Shown in pieces: positions 27,717 to 37,808 of a stretch of 63,127 nucleotides of DNA; the stretch's first letter is position 1, and each line of letters starts with the position of its first letter. Position numbers and translations under genes: made by a program. The notes under the pieces were generated by a model. It saw only the letters and a list, made by a program, of their open reading frames with translations. It was not told the origin of the DNA and did not search any database. Source of the stretch: Candidatus Avimuribaculum pullicola (GTDB lineage Bacteria; Bacteroidota; Bacteroidia; Bacteroidales; Muribaculaceae); NCBI GenBank assembly GCA_018716295.1, contig DVKC01000043.1, positions 1 to 63,127 of the forward strand, written 5' to 3'.

Positions 27717-27947
27717 CCAAATTAGATAAATACGGCAACTTTACTTACGATTTATAAGTTACAACATCTTCATTTGACGATATAGAATTGCTCCAGAGGG
27801 ACTTATAGCTGTATTAACCAATCTAATGGCTGTGTCGCTATCACATCCATTTTGCCAAGATTTTCAATGGCCAATTTGGATCAAATTATAATGCAATTAC
27901 TGCAACTTACATTTTGTAAGTAGTGTACGCCCATTTATCTAATTTGG
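27717..27947. mobile_element. MITE-like element with terminal inverted repeats (copy 1)
   Basis: The ends are perfect 15-bp inverted repeats, CCAAATTAGATAAAT at 27717-27731 and its complement at 27933-27947. Sub-terminal TTTACTTAC/GTAAGTAG-type similarity extends inward. There is no coding capacity. Its interior matches the right-end repeat at 62857 in the opposite orientation, including ATAGCGACACAGCCATTAGA. The surrounding gap 27465-27716 and 27948-28088 shows no gene. Confidence 0.75.
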
Positions 27948-28088
27948 CATACCCTCTTGTATTTTTCTACTGTCCGTTAATATCAATCCCAAGCTACCAG
28001 CATATTCTGATTGGCGTTATAACCATTGAATCCAATATGGGCGGCCGTTACACATCATTGCATTTTTCTGTATCACACTTTAGCAAGC

Positions 28089-28127
28089 AAAAAAATAGGT
28101 ACTGGTATCGAACGACCCAGTACCTAT
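28089..28127 (-). terminator. Rho-independent terminator after nuoN
   Basis: ATAGGTACTGG / CCAGTACCTAT forms an 11-bp stem, followed on the minus strand by seven T residues. It ends the long nuo-atp-nuo transcript. Confidence 0.88.
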
Positions 28128-28149
28128 AACTATAATATTTAAATTATTA

Positions 28150-29613
28150 TCAGTTCAGCAAACCAAACATCGTTGTGCCGTCTTGTGCGGTTTCCACAAG
28201 GAATGTATAGATGCAGCTGGCAATACCTACGAGGATAATACCCAATGCACATACAATCAGTGCTACCCTCTCGCCGCAGCTTGAGCGGAAGTTAGCTATG
28301 GCACACTCATCGGGGCTGATGAACATTGCCTTGACAACAAGCAAGTAGTAGTAAAGTGAGATGATAGTGTTGATCAATGCAATCAGCACAAGGATATAAA
28401 TCGACACTTCTCCACATTCAAGTGCGCCAAGGAATATGAAGAACTTGCTGAAGAACCCTGCAAACGGCGGGATACCACCGAGCGAGAACATAGCGAGCAT
28501 CATCGTGAACGACAACCATGGGTTGGTCTTATATAATCCATTGTAATCATCAATAGATACTTTTCCACTTTGTTGTTCAATGGCAAATGCCACACCGAAT
28601 GCAGCAAGGTTGGAAACTATGTAAACCAACACGTAATACATGAGCGAAGCCAAACCAATCTCGTTGCCACCTATGACACCAAGCATGATGTAACCAGCTT
28701 GCGAAATCGACGAGAATGCAAGGAAACGCTTGATGTTGCGCTGGCGAATTGCAAAGAGGTTACCAAGTGTAATGGTAAGTATGATGATTGCATAGAGCAT
28801 CCATTCCCATACTTTGGAATAAGCCGCACCAAACACTTGCACCAAAAGTACCATGAACGCAAATGCTGCAGCACCCTTTGAAATTACCGAAAGGTAAGAG
28901 GTAACAGGTGTCGGAGCTCCCTGGTAAACATCGGCAGTCCACAAGTGGAACGGCACAAGCGAGAGCTTGAACCCTATGCCTGCTATCACAAATGCTATCG
29001 ACACCACGAGCAACGCCGATGTGCCATTGATCACTTGGTAAGCGATGTCGCTGAAATAAAGCGAACCGTAAAGCCCATACACAAACGACAAGCCCATCAA
29101 GAAGATTGCCGACGAGAATATAGCTGTGAACATATACTTGGCAGCAGCCTCGTGCGACTCGTAACGCTTCTTGTGGAATGCCACCAATGCGGCAAGAGGC
29201 AAAGACGCTGTTTCAAGACCAATGACAAACAGCAAGAAGTGACGCGCCGAAATCATGAGATACATACCAAACACCGTCAACAAAAGCAATTCATAAAATT
29301 CGCCACGGCGTATTGCCATATCTTCACTGTTGGCCCACTTTATCGACTGTATAAACACAATCAGCACACCTACATTGAGTATCGCTTTCATGACAAACGT
29401 TGCCGCAGTACTCTCAAACATACCGCTGAACGCCGTGCCACGCACCATCATGAAATAGTTGCACACCGTGAAGATGCCAAACAGCACGACAGTCAGCACT
29501 GGCAGTGACGACTGACAGCGGCGAGGGGCAAAAGTGTCGAACAAAAACACAAGCAAGAATACGACCAACAATCCTAATTCTTGCGGCATATATAAAAATT
29601 GTGAATAATCCAT
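28150..29613 (-). CDS. nuoN: NADH-quinone oxidoreductase subunit N
   Basis: NuoN is one of the three antiporter-like proton-pumping subunits in the membrane arm of complex I. The 487-residue protein is almost wholly transmembrane (about 14 helices), with the proton_antipo_M core (FKLSLVPFHLWTADVYQGAP near residue 210) carrying the conserved lysine and histidine. It is the last gene of the cluster, with a terminator just downstream. It starts 42 bp after the nuoM stop. Confidence 0.94.
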   Translation of the reverse strand: MDYSQFLYMPQELGLLVVFLLVFLFDTFAPRRCQSSLPVLTVVLFGIFTVCNYFMMVRGTAFSGMFESTAATFVMKAILNVGVLIVFIQSIKWANSEDMAIRRGEFYELLLLTVFGMYLMISARHFLLFVIGLETASLPLAALVAFHKKRYESHEAAAKYMFTAIFSSAIFLMGLSFVYGLYGSLYFSDIAYQVINGTSALLVVSIAFVIAGIGFKLSLVPFHLWTADVYQGAPTPVTSYLSVISKGAAAFAFMVLLVQVFGAAYSKVWEWMLYAIIILTITLGNLFAIRQRNIKRFLAFSSISQAGYIMLGVIGGNEIGLASLMYYVLVYIVSNLAAFGVAFAIEQQSGKVSIDDYNGLYKTNPWLSFTMMLAMFSLGGIPPFAGFFSKFFIFLGALECGEVSIYILVLIALINTIISLYYYLLVVKAMFISPDECAIANFRSSCGERVALIVCALGIILVGIASCIYTFLVETAQDGTTMFGLLN

Positions 29614-29655
29614 TGTTTCTAATTTCTATTTATCAAGATTCAACACTTCGGTGAG

Positions 29656-31161
29656 TTATGCAAACAATTTCATTATCGGCTCGGCTGCCTCGGTTATTAT
29701 TGAACTGAAGAAGTTAGGGAAGCAACCTATTGCAGCTACCGCAAGAATCAGCGTCACCGTCGAGAGGCGTTCATGCCACTCGGCATCGGTGAGCGTGCGG
29801 TGATGCTCGTCTTGTACTGCACCAAAAAGGAGCTTGCCTACAACACGCAAGATGTAAACTGCCGTTATCACTATTGAGCAGCAAGCAACGATAGTAAACA
29901 CGCGGTGGAACATATCGGCATGCTGGAACGAACCGACGAATATCGTCATTTCGGCAACGAAACCGCTCAAGCCTGGCAAACCAAGCGAAGCAAGACCTGC
30001 AATCACATAGCCAACGCCCAAGAAAGGCATTATCTGCATCAAGCCGCCCATCTTGCGTATGTCGCGAGTGTGGGTACGGCCATATATCATACCAATCAAG
30101 GCAAAGAACAATGCCGTCATCAAGCCGTGCGAGAGCATTTGCAACACGGCACCAGTCATGGCTGTAGTGTTAAGCATCAAGATTGCAAAAAGCACCATAC
30201 CACAGTGGCTCACCGACGAATAAGCGTTGATATACTTGAGGTCGGTCTGCACACATGCACTGAAAGCACCGTAAACGACACTGATACCAGTCAATGTGAG
30301 GAATATCCACGCAAGTTCGTTGGCTGCATACGGCATCAAGAAAATGGCGATGCGGAAGCAACCATAACCACCAAGCTTCATAAGCACGCCAGCGTGGAGC
30401 ATCGACACAGCCGTCGGGGCTGATGCGTGACCATCGGGCGACCAAGTATGGAACGGGAACATTGCGCCAAGCACACCGAAGCCAACAAACGTCATCGGGA
30501 ACAAGAAATATTGCCACGAATGAGGCACGGCGTTGTTGCTCGCAATTTCAAGTATGTTCATCGTCAACGGTTCCCCCGCGGGTGCCGAGTGGAAATATAT
30601 ACCCAAGATGCCAAGCATCAAGAATGCCGAACCACCCATAAGCATGAGCGTCAATTTCATCGCCGAATACATCTTGTTGCCACTGCCCCAAACACCGATA
30701 AGCAGGTACATCGGGATAAGTGCCACTTCATAGAACATGAACATTGTGAACATGTCAATCGAAATGAAGAAGCCAAACACACCCGTTGACAACAGGCAGA
30801 ACCACATGAAAAATTCCTTTGGTAGCGGATCCATCTTCCATGAGGCAAATACGCCAGCAAACACGATGAATGCCGACAAGAGAATCATCACCACCGATAT
30901 ACCGTCAACACCGAGCGCAAGGTGAATGTTAAGTGGTTCAAACCACATCATAGCACCCTCGGTGAATAACATCTCGGCATCATTCCCTGCGGCTCGAAGC
31001 CCAAGGAATTCCACTACAAGATAGATGGCAAGAGCCATCAACGCTGTTGCTCCTACAGTTGCAACGGCACGTACTTGCTTAATGTTCTTGCAAAAAGCCA
31101 ACCCACCCAGCATCAAGAGCGGGATTATAACAAAATAGATTAATATATTAGACCAAATCAT
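29656..31161 (-). CDS. nuoM: NADH-quinone oxidoreductase subunit M
   Basis: An antiporter-like membrane subunit of complex I, 501 residues with about 14 helices. The conserved FYEVALIPMYLLIGVWG (key Glu in helix 5) lies near residue 143, and FPFHTWSPDGHASAPTAVS near residue 233 is the family signature. It lies between nuoL and nuoN and starts 35 bp after the nuoL stop, so it is part of one transcript. Confidence 0.95.
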   Translation of the reverse strand: MIWSNILIYFVIIPLLMLGGLAFCKNIKQVRAVATVGATALMALAIYLVVEFLGLRAAGNDAEMLFTEGAMMWFEPLNIHLALGVDGISVVMILLSAFIVFAGVFASWKMDPLPKEFFMWFCLLSTGVFGFFISIDMFTMFMFYEVALIPMYLLIGVWGSGNKMYSAMKLTLMLMGGSAFLMLGILGIYFHSAPAGEPLTMNILEIASNNAVPHSWQYFLFPMTFVGFGVLGAMFPFHTWSPDGHASAPTAVSMLHAGVLMKLGGYGCFRIAIFLMPYAANELAWIFLTLTGISVVYGAFSACVQTDLKYINAYSSVSHCGMVLFAILMLNTTAMTGAVLQMLSHGLMTALFFALIGMIYGRTHTRDIRKMGGLMQIMPFLGVGYVIAGLASLGLPGLSGFVAEMTIFVGSFQHADMFHRVFTIVACCSIVITAVYILRVVGKLLFGAVQDEHHRTLTDAEWHERLSTVTLILAVAAIGCFPNFFSSIITEAAEPIMKLFA

Positions 31162-31196
31162 ATTCGTTGTTTATCTGGATCGTAACCGTTGCACGA

Positions 31197-33122
31197 TTAA
31201 ATTAGACATATAATGGTTATCACAGCCACTGCAACTGCACCAACGAGGTAGAACCACACATAGGTCTGCACACTGCCACTCTGCATACGGCGAACAGCAA
31301 ACGATGCCGAATTGGTGACGTTGGCCAGCAAATCCATGGTTCCGTCGATGATGCGGCGGTCAAACCAAGCAATAGGCTTGCTGATGCGGGCGAAAATTAT
31401 CTTATGCGTGATGAACTGGTAAAGTTCGTCCATGTAGAATCGATGATAAGCAGCAGTCCACAAGCCGCGGAACTGGTTGGCAAGACGCTCGGGGATGTCG
31501 TTCTCCTTGCGGTACATAACCGTGGCGAGCCCGATACCTACAAGTGCTATGACCACGCTTGTCCCAGCAACAGTCCAATCCATTTCGATTGGGTGATTGC
31601 CACGATCCAAAGTCACCAAGCTACCGAATGGGATGAAACCTGCCACAATCGATACCAGTCCGAGGAATATCAACGGGAATGTCATCGTCATCGGGGCTTC
31701 GTGCGGAGCATGGTGCCCATAATCGGGATTGTTCCACCAGAAAATTTTATAATAGAGGCGGAACATATAGAATGCCGTCATACCAGCAACAACCGACAAC
31801 CAAACACCCCATAATGGGCTGTTGCCGTATGCGGCTACAAGAATCTCGTCCTTACTGAAGAATCCGGCAAACGGCGGGATACCTGCAATTGCCAAGCAAC
31901 CTATGAGGAATGCAATGTGGCAAATCGGCATATACTTGCGCAAGCCACCCATAGCCGACATCTCATTGCTGTGCACGGCATGTATTATAGCACCTGCACA
32001 CAAGAAGAGCAATGCCTTGAACATAGCGTGGGTGAACAAGTGGAACATCGAAGCCATATACCCAACACCGTGGTGGAACTCGGGGCTTGCGACACCCAGC
32101 GAAGTTATCATGAATGCGATCTGCGAAATGGTCGAGAATGCAAGCACACGCTTGATATCGCTCTGTACACATGCCACAGCCGCAGCATAAAACGCAGTGA
32201 ACGCACCGACCACAGTGATTATATCAAGAGCCACGCCGTCAACAGCATAAACTGGGAACATGCGTGCCACAAGGTAAACACCTGCCACAACCATCGTGGC
32301 GGCATGGATAAGTGCCGACACTGGCGTAGGGCCTTCCATTGCATCGGGAAGCCAAATGTGCAATGGGAACATTGCCGACTTACCTGCGCCACCCATGAAG
32401 ATGAGTGTCAATGCCCATGTCATGACCGAACAGCCAAGGAACGTAGCACCTCCGGCAGTAGAAATGGCTGCTTGCGGATCGCTCGTAAGCGTAATGAAGT
32501 CGAATGTGTCGGTATAGAACGACAAAATCAAAATACCCACCAAGAAACCGAGGTCGGCAAAACGAGTGACGATAAACGCCTTTTTCGACGCCGAAACGGC
32601 AGCAGGCAATGTATAATAAAATCCGATAAGCAAATAGGACGACACACCCACAAGCTCCCAGAAGATATACATCTGGAAAATGTTGGTGGCGAGTACAAGC
32701 CCAAGCATCGAGAAGGTGAACAACGACAAGAAAGCATAATAACGCTGGAAGCCTTTTTCACCGTCCATATAACCAAGGCTGTAAAGATGCACCATAAACG
32801 ATACCGTGGAAATGACAATAAGCATCATTGCCGAAATCGGGTCGAGAAGGACACCAATCTTTATCACCAAGTTTTTGGTAAACTCAAGCCAAGTGATGTC
32901 GAGCACCGTCAATTGTTGGCGCACCCCGTCAACCACTTGGTCTTGACCTGTGCCGAAGAAATAAGTGAGAGCCGCAGCATAGGCAATTACCGTGGTAACA
33001 CCCATCGCCAACGTACCCAACAGCCCGGCGGTCTTCTTACTTAACTTAACCCCTACAATTCCCAAGAACAGGAACATGAACACGGGGATTATCAAAACGA
33101 GAACTGTATATGATAATTCCAT
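31197..33122 (-). CDS. nuoL: NADH-quinone oxidoreductase subunit L
   Basis: The largest antiporter-like subunit of complex I, 641 residues. It shows the N-terminal proton_antipo_N segment, FWELVGVSSYLLIGFYYTLP near residue 134, and FPLHIWLPDAMEGPTPVSA near residue 248. The long C-terminal region, with a final membrane helix (VWFYLVGAVAVAVITIICLI), corresponds to the lateral helix HL that spans NuoM and NuoN. It begins 5 bp after the nuoK stop. Confidence 0.95.
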   Translation of the reverse strand: MELSYTVLVLIIPVFMFLFLGIVGVKLSKKTAGLLGTLAMGVTTVIAYAAALTYFFGTGQDQVVDGVRQQLTVLDITWLEFTKNLVIKIGVLLDPISAMMLIVISTVSFMVHLYSLGYMDGEKGFQRYYAFLSLFTFSMLGLVLATNIFQMYIFWELVGVSSYLLIGFYYTLPAAVSASKKAFIVTRFADLGFLVGILILSFYTDTFDFITLTSDPQAAISTAGGATFLGCSVMTWALTLIFMGGAGKSAMFPLHIWLPDAMEGPTPVSALIHAATMVVAGVYLVARMFPVYAVDGVALDIITVVGAFTAFYAAAVACVQSDIKRVLAFSTISQIAFMITSLGVASPEFHHGVGYMASMFHLFTHAMFKALLFLCAGAIIHAVHSNEMSAMGGLRKYMPICHIAFLIGCLAIAGIPPFAGFFSKDEILVAAYGNSPLWGVWLSVVAGMTAFYMFRLYYKIFWWNNPDYGHHAPHEAPMTMTFPLIFLGLVSIVAGFIPFGSLVTLDRGNHPIEMDWTVAGTSVVIALVGIGLATVMYRKENDIPERLANQFRGLWTAAYHRFYMDELYQFITHKIIFARISKPIAWFDRRIIDGTMDLLANVTNSASFAVRRMQSGSVQTYVWFYLVGAVAVAVITIICLI

Positions 33123-33127
33123 AGAAC

Positions 33128-33439
33128 TTAAAATTTCATTTTAGTAAGTTGTCGAATATCCACATTCCTCACGGCACGGTAAACATTGATGACAATGGCT
33201 ATGGCGAGAGCCGTCTCGGCAGCAGCCAAGCCAATGGCAAACAGCGAAAAGAACATGCCTTCCATCTGCCCAGGGAACAAGAAGCGGTTAAACACTGCAA
33301 AATTGATATCTACCGCATTGAGCATCAATTCGAGCGAAATCAATATTGCTATCATATTCTTACGGGTGATGAACCCATAAATTCCACAGCCAAACATTAT
33401 CATGGCTGGAACCAAATACATCAAAACTGTAAATTCCAT
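33128..33439 (-). CDS. nuoK: NADH-quinone oxidoreductase subunit K
   Basis: A small three-helix membrane subunit of complex I, 103 residues, normal length. ISLELMLNAVDINF (about 34-47) carries the first conserved membrane glutamate, and AAAETALAIAI (about 73-83) the second; both are part of the proton path. It sits between nuoJ and nuoL with short gaps (18 bp and 5 bp). Confidence 0.95.
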   Translation of the reverse strand: MEFTVLMYLVPAMIMFGCGIYGFITRKNMIAILISLELMLNAVDINFAVFNRFLFPGQMEGMFFSLFAIGLAAAETALAIAIVINVYRAVRNVDIRQLTKMKF

Positions 33440-33457
33440 AATTCGCTTCCTCCTGTG

Positions 33458-33973
33458 TTATCGTTTACGGGCGATTACCACACCGCCGATTATACATGCC
33501 AACAACAGGATGCTGATAGCCTCGAACGGCAACAGGTATCCAAACTTGTCGGTGCTAAGCAACGCCTGGCCAATCTGGTGAATGTTGATGTCGAAATCGC
33601 TCGGCATCTTGCTCATCATCATCGAGCCGTATTCAAACAATGAATAAAGGCACACACCAGCACCAAGCAGTGCCGCGCTCAATCCCAGCCACCGCTTGTG
33701 GCTTTCCAAGCGCGGAGCGTTGGCTCCTGGCTTGTGTGTCAGTAAAATGGAGAATACAAACAGCACCATGATGCCGCCAGCATACACAGCTATCTGCACT
33801 GCACCGAGAAATTCGTAGCCAATCTGGAAATAAATGCCAGCTGTGGCAAACAGCACAAATAACAGATACGTTGCCGCACGCAAAATCTTGCCCGAGGTGA
33901 CTGCCAGTACCGAGAACACGATAATTGCAATTGCAATTATGAAATACGCAATTATACTTCCTAATGATTCCAT
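33458..33973 (-). CDS. nuoJ: NADH-quinone oxidoreductase subunit J
   Basis: A five-helix membrane subunit of complex I, 171 residues. The conserved QIGYEFLGAVQIAVYAGGIM segment (about residues 51-70) contains the pi-bulge helix linked to quinone-coupled proton transfer. It ends with VIARKR after helix 5. Gaps of 17-18 bp to its neighbours fit cotranscription. Confidence 0.94.
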   Translation of the reverse strand: MESLGSIIAYFIIAIAIIVFSVLAVTSGKILRAATYLLFVLFATAGIYFQIGYEFLGAVQIAVYAGGIMVLFVFSILLTHKPGANAPRLESHKRWLGLSAALLGAGVCLYSLFEYGSMMMSKMPSDFDINIHQIGQALLSTDKFGYLLPFEAISILLLACIIGGVVIARKR

Positions 33974-33990
33974 AATTTATTTAGTTCTAT

Positions 33991-34500
33991 TTATTTTTCT
34001 ATTTTGGTAGCGTCACCATTAGCGGCCGCCGCAGGAGCTGGAGCTGGCTCTTTCTCGGGCAGGTAATTCAATTGCTGCACAAGTTTGTCGCGCGTGAAGA
34101 CGGCTTGCTCAAAGTCGTTGCTGAACTCTATCGCGCCATGCGGACACGACAACACGCACAACTGGCAGAACGTGCAGCTTCCCAAGTCATACATATATTT
34201 GTCCAGTTTCCTTTTTTTCTTCCCGTCGGGCATTTCCACCATCTTGGTGTCTATGTGGATTGTGCCGTTGGGACAATTCATTTGACATAACCCACAAGCT
34301 ATACACTTGTGATTGCCTTCTGAATCATAAACGAACTTCAATGTGGCCCTGAACCGCTCGGGGATTACCAAGCTATCGCGATTCTCGGGGTATTGTTTCG
34401 TTATTTTCGGGGTCACAAGCTCCTTTCCCGTCACTTGCATGCCTTGCAGCAGACTCCAGGTCCCTTTGAAGAGAGATGAGAAATAATCTTTGATAGTCAT
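33991..34500 (-). CDS. nuoI: NADH-quinone oxidoreductase subunit I
   Basis: The 8Fe ferredoxin-like subunit that passes electrons to NuoB. Two full CxxCxxCxxxCP motifs are present: Cys66, 69, 72, 76 and Cys109, 112, 115, 119. A C-terminal Ala/Pro-rich tail (EPAPAPAAAANGDATKIEK) extends the 169-residue protein. It is separated from nuoH by the whole ATP synthase set. A 258-bp gap with a hairpin lies upstream, between atpG and nuoI. Confidence 0.95.
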   Translation of the reverse strand: MTIKDYFSSLFKGTWSLLQGMQVTGKELVTPKITKQYPENRDSLVIPERFRATLKFVYDSEGNHKCIACGLCQMNCPNGTIHIDTKMVEMPDGKKKRKLDKYMYDLGSCTFCQLCVLSCPHGAIEFSNDFEQAVFTRDKLVQQLNYLPEKEPAPAPAAAANGDATKIEK

Positions 34501-34699
34501 AGATAAGTCAAATCATATATAAAATGATACCGGAACAAAATTATGTTATTTGTTTAGAGCATGAATCAGGAAGCCCGGTATGTTTACTTCCTTTCTTCGC
34601 TTAATATCTTTTTAAAGTAATTGCCTTGGCTTGCACGACAGATTTTGCGCCGCTACATGCTGGCAATTTCCCATTTTTGCCTCAAGAGGTTTTTAACAA

Positions 34700-34745
34700 G
34701 CTGCCCCTCGGAGGCACACAATACAAGTGCGCCTCCGCGTTGCAG
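34700..34745 (-). other. GC-rich hairpin in the atpG-nuoI gap
   Basis: CGGAGGC (34709-34715) pairs with GCCTCCG (34731-34737), inside an outer GCTGC/GCAGC pair. No T run follows on the minus strand. It may be an attenuator, processing site or partial terminator at the boundary between the atp and second nuo blocks. The rest of the 34501-34758 gap shows no gene. Confidence 0.5.
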
Positions 34746-34758
34746 CATTGCAGTTTGT

Positions 34759-35667
34759 TTATCTTTCTACCTGTCCGCCCAATATGTCAAGCAGCTCGGT
34801 GGTGATGCCTTGCTGACGCAACTTGTTATATTCAAGTTGCAATTCTTCGAGCAACTTCTGTGCATTGTCGTTGGCGGTTTGCATCGCCATGACACGTGCC
34901 GCAGCTTCCGATGCATTATTCTCGGTACAAACCTCTTGGATTACCGAGTTGATATAGAGCGGTAGGACGGCGTTGAAAATAGAGTTGGCATCGGGCTCGA
35001 AGATGCACGGTGCATTGGCATTCTTCGGCTTCGTGCCGGCGGCCTCCCCGCTTGCGGCGGCTAATGCCTCTTGGCTAACGGGTAGCAACTGGTCGATTTT
35101 CATCACTTGGCGACTCGGAGTCACGTAGTGCATATACAAAATCTCCACCTTGTCGGCTTGGTCGCGCAAGAAGAGGTTTTTCATCTTCTCGGTGAAATCG
35201 CTTATTTCGGCCGAATTGCTGCGAGTATTGATACCCGCATCGGCTGCCGCCAGATGGCTGTCGCCATCGGCCAGCTTTTTCACAGCACGCGCCATCTTCT
35301 TACCGACGGGATAGATAGTGATTTCCACTCCCTGGCCATACTGTGCGCGGCTATCGGCGATAAGCTTCACAAGCCCCTTGAAAGTGTTGATGTTGTACGC
35401 ACCACACAATCCATCATCCGAACCAAAAACAACAATCGACAGTCGCTTAACATCACGAACTTCAATCAGTGGCGAACTATATTCACCACCGGCTTCGAGC
35501 AAGTGCCCCATAACCGTCTGTATCTGGCTACGGAACGGCACGAGCCGCTTGAGTGCCTGCTCGCTTTTATGCATCTTGGCCGATGAAATCATCTTCATCG
35601 CGCTGGTGACTTTCTCGGTCGATGCTACCGAGCCGATTCTACCTTTTAATTCTCGTAATGTTGCCAT
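34759..35667 (-). CDS. atpG: ATP synthase gamma subunit
   Basis: The rotor shaft of F1, 302 residues. It has the N-terminal ATLRELKGRIGSVASTEKVT coiled-coil helix and the C-terminal helix AMQTANDNAQKLLEELQLEY, followed by QGITTELLDILGG, both classic. A central segment rich in Ala/Gly (EALAAASGEAAGTKPKNA) is slightly extended, as is common in Bacteroidetes. It is the last of the atp genes and follows atpA by 12 bp. Confidence 0.95.
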   Translation of the reverse strand: MATLRELKGRIGSVASTEKVTSAMKMISSAKMHKSEQALKRLVPFRSQIQTVMGHLLEAGGEYSSPLIEVRDVKRLSIVVFGSDDGLCGAYNINTFKGLVKLIADSRAQYGQGVEITIYPVGKKMARAVKKLADGDSHLAAADAGINTRSNSAEISDFTEKMKNLFLRDQADKVEILYMHYVTPSRQVMKIDQLLPVSQEALAAASGEAAGTKPKNANAPCIFEPDANSIFNAVLPLYINSVIQEVCTENNASEAAARVMAMQTANDNAQKLLEELQLEYNKLRQQGITTELLDILGGQVER

Positions 35668-35679
35668 TTGCCGTTATTT

Positions 35680-37257
35680 TCAAACACTGTACTTACTTGT
35701 AATATCTCGGGCAGCAGCAGTCAACTTGGCTTTCACATCATCGTTGATTACGCCACTCTTCAACACGTCGAGCACGTCGGCTTGGTGCTTCGTCTTGAGC
35801 AACTGCAAGAACAGCTTCTCAAATTCGGCCACCTTGTCCATCGGCACTTTCTCAAGCAAGCCCTGGGTACCGCAATAGATTACTGCCACCTGCTCCTCAA
35901 CGCTCATTGGCGAATACTGGGGCTGGATAAGCAATTGCTCATTCTTGCGTCCTTTATCAATAGTGCGGGCCGTAACTGCATCGAGGTCGCCGCCAAACTT
36001 GGTGAACGATTCCAACTCGCGGAACTGCGCCTGGTCAATCTTGAGCGTACCAGCCACTTTCTTCATCGACTTGATTTGGGCATTACCACCAACACGCGAC
36101 ACCGATATACCCACGTTGATGGCAGGTCGTATGCCTCGGTTGAACAAGCCTGTTTCAAGGAATATCTGCCCGTCGGTGATAGAAATCACGTTTGTCGGGA
36201 TATAGGCCGACACGTCGCCTGCTTGCGTTTCAATGATAGGAAGCGCCGTGAGCGAACCACCACCTTTCACCAATGGCTTCATCACCTCAGGAAGGTCGTT
36301 CATGTCCTTTGCCACCTCGTCGTTTTCAATAATCTTGGCTGCACGTTCGAGCAAACGGCTGTGCAGATAGAAAATATCACCAGGGTAAGCTTCACGTCCC
36401 GAGGGGCGTTTCAAGATAAGCGATATTTCGCGGTAGGCGACAGCTTGCTTCGACAAGTCGTCATAAATGATAAGGGCATCACGTCCCGAGTCGCGGAAAT
36501 ATTCACCGATGGCCACGCCAGCAAACGGCGCGTAATAGCGCATGGCAGCCGAGTCGGCAGCCGTGGCTGCAACCACCACAGTATAGTCGAGGGCGTTATG
36601 CTCACGCAGCTCGTTGACAGTCTGAGCAACGGTCGAAGCCTTCTGCCCTATTGCAACATAGATGCAATATACCGGGCGTCCAGCCTCATACTCCGAACGC
36701 TGGTTGATGATGGTATCGATGGCAATGGCAGTCTTGCCTATCTGGCGGTCGCCAATGATAAGCTCACGCTGGCCACGACCTATTGGCACCATCGAGTCGA
36801 TGGCCTTGATACCAGTCTGCAATGGCTGCTTCACCGGCTGGCGGAATATGACACCCGGAGCCTTGCGCTCAAGCGGCATCCTTATCATGTCACCCTCGAT
36901 GGGGCCACGACCGTCAACAGGTTCGCCAAGTATATTGATTACACGGCCCAGCAACCCCTCGCCGACAGGAATCGACGCGATGTTGCCCGTGCGGCGCACC
37001 GTCATGTTTTCGGAAATCGAGTTGACATTATCAAGCAAGATAACGCCCACGTTGCTTTCCTCAAGGTTCATGGCAACGCCACTGGTACCGTTCTCAAATT
37101 CCACCAACTCGTTGGCTTTGACATTGTCCAAGCCATACACGTGTGCAACTCCATCTCCTACCTCAAGCACGGTTCCCACCTCCTCAAAGTCCATTTTGCC
37201 TTGGACTTCTTCGAGCTGGCTCTTCAATATTTCTGATATTTCACTTGGGTCTATCAT
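35680..37257 (-). CDS. atpA: ATP synthase alpha subunit
   Basis: The non-catalytic nucleotide-binding subunit of F1. The Walker A loop GDRQIGKT sits near residue 170; the common sequence has Thr where this has Ile, a conservative change for this non-catalytic site. The signature [16 protein letters not shown] lies near residue 365. At 525 aa it is normal length. It starts 2 bp after the atpH stop and is followed by atpG. Confidence 0.96.
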   Translation of the reverse strand: MIDPSEISEILKSQLEEVQGKMDFEEVGTVLEVGDGVAHVYGLDNVKANELVEFENGTSGVAMNLEESNVGVILLDNVNSISENMTVRRTGNIASIPVGEGLLGRVINILGEPVDGRGPIEGDMIRMPLERKAPGVIFRQPVKQPLQTGIKAIDSMVPIGRGQRELIIGDRQIGKTAIAIDTIINQRSEYEAGRPVYCIYVAIGQKASTVAQTVNELREHNALDYTVVVAATAADSAAMRYYAPFAGVAIGEYFRDSGRDALIIYDDLSKQAVAYREISLILKRPSGREAYPGDIFYLHSRLLERAAKIIENDEVAKDMNDLPEVMKPLVKGGGSLTALPIIETQAGDVSAYIPTNVISITDGQIFLETGLFNRGIRPAINVGISVSRVGGNAQIKSMKKVAGTLKIDQAQFRELESFTKFGGDLDAVTARTIDKGRKNEQLLIQPQYSPMSVEEQVAVIYCGTQGLLEKVPMDKVAEFEKLFLQLLKTKHQADVLDVLKSGVINDDVKAKLTAAARDITSKYSV

Positions 37258-37259
37258 AT

Positions 37260-37802
37260 TTAATTTTTAAGGAGTTTTAATCGCAATTTCTTCAGTTCGT
37301 TCTTAATCGACGCATCAAGCTGCACGGTATCCACGCGAATCACAAACCCGCCAATCAGGCTCGGGTCGATGCGGTGTGTTTCCTCTATTTGCTTCCCGGC
37401 AAGCTTGTCTTTCACCACGTCGGTCAATCTCTTCAGGGTGGCGGCGGGCATTTCCGCAGCCGTAACTATTTCAATTTGCACGATGTTGTTGGCTTCACGG
37501 TACAATCCCTGGTAAGCCTTCGACATCTCACGCATGAAACCCTCGCGGTTGTGACTTATAACAAGTTTTATGAACTTTGCCAAGCAATCGCCTGGCTTAG
37601 CCCCCGCAGCGACAAGCAGCAGACGCTCCTTGTCGGCATTGGAGATAAAACGGTTGCCCACCGCCTTCTTCAGCTTAGCCTGTGCGGCATAAGCCTCATC
37701 GAGCTGCCTCATTTGGCCGTAAGCCTGCTCTGCCGCATTTTTTTCTTCGGCATATTTCAAGAAAGCCTTGGCATATCGGCGTGCAATTAATCCGTCGTTC
37801 AT
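37260..37802 (-). CDS. atpH: ATP synthase delta subunit
   Basis: The peripheral-stalk connector between F1 alpha and the b dimer, 180 residues. It begins with [15 protein letters not shown], the family's N-terminal helix. The C-terminal region [20 protein letters not shown] is the standard delta signature. It lies between atpF and atpA with gaps of 6 and 2 bp. Confidence 0.94.
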   Translation of the reverse strand: MNDGLIARRYAKAFLKYAEEKNAAEQAYGQMRQLDEAYAAQAKLKKAVGNRFISNADKERLLLVAAGAKPGDCLAKFIKLVISHNREGFMREMSKAYQGLYREANNIVQIEIVTAAEMPAATLKRLTDVVKDKLAGKQIEETHRIDPSLIGGFVIRVDTVQLDASIKNELKKLRLKLLKN

Positions 37803-37808
37803 AACCTG

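Noticed and set aside
31917-33044. 375-codon plus-strand ORF inside nuoL
   Set aside because: Antisense shadow of nuoL, His/Cys/Arg-rich low-complexity translation.
35668-37236. 522-codon plus-strand ORF across atpA
   Set aside because: Antisense shadow of the clear atpA gene.
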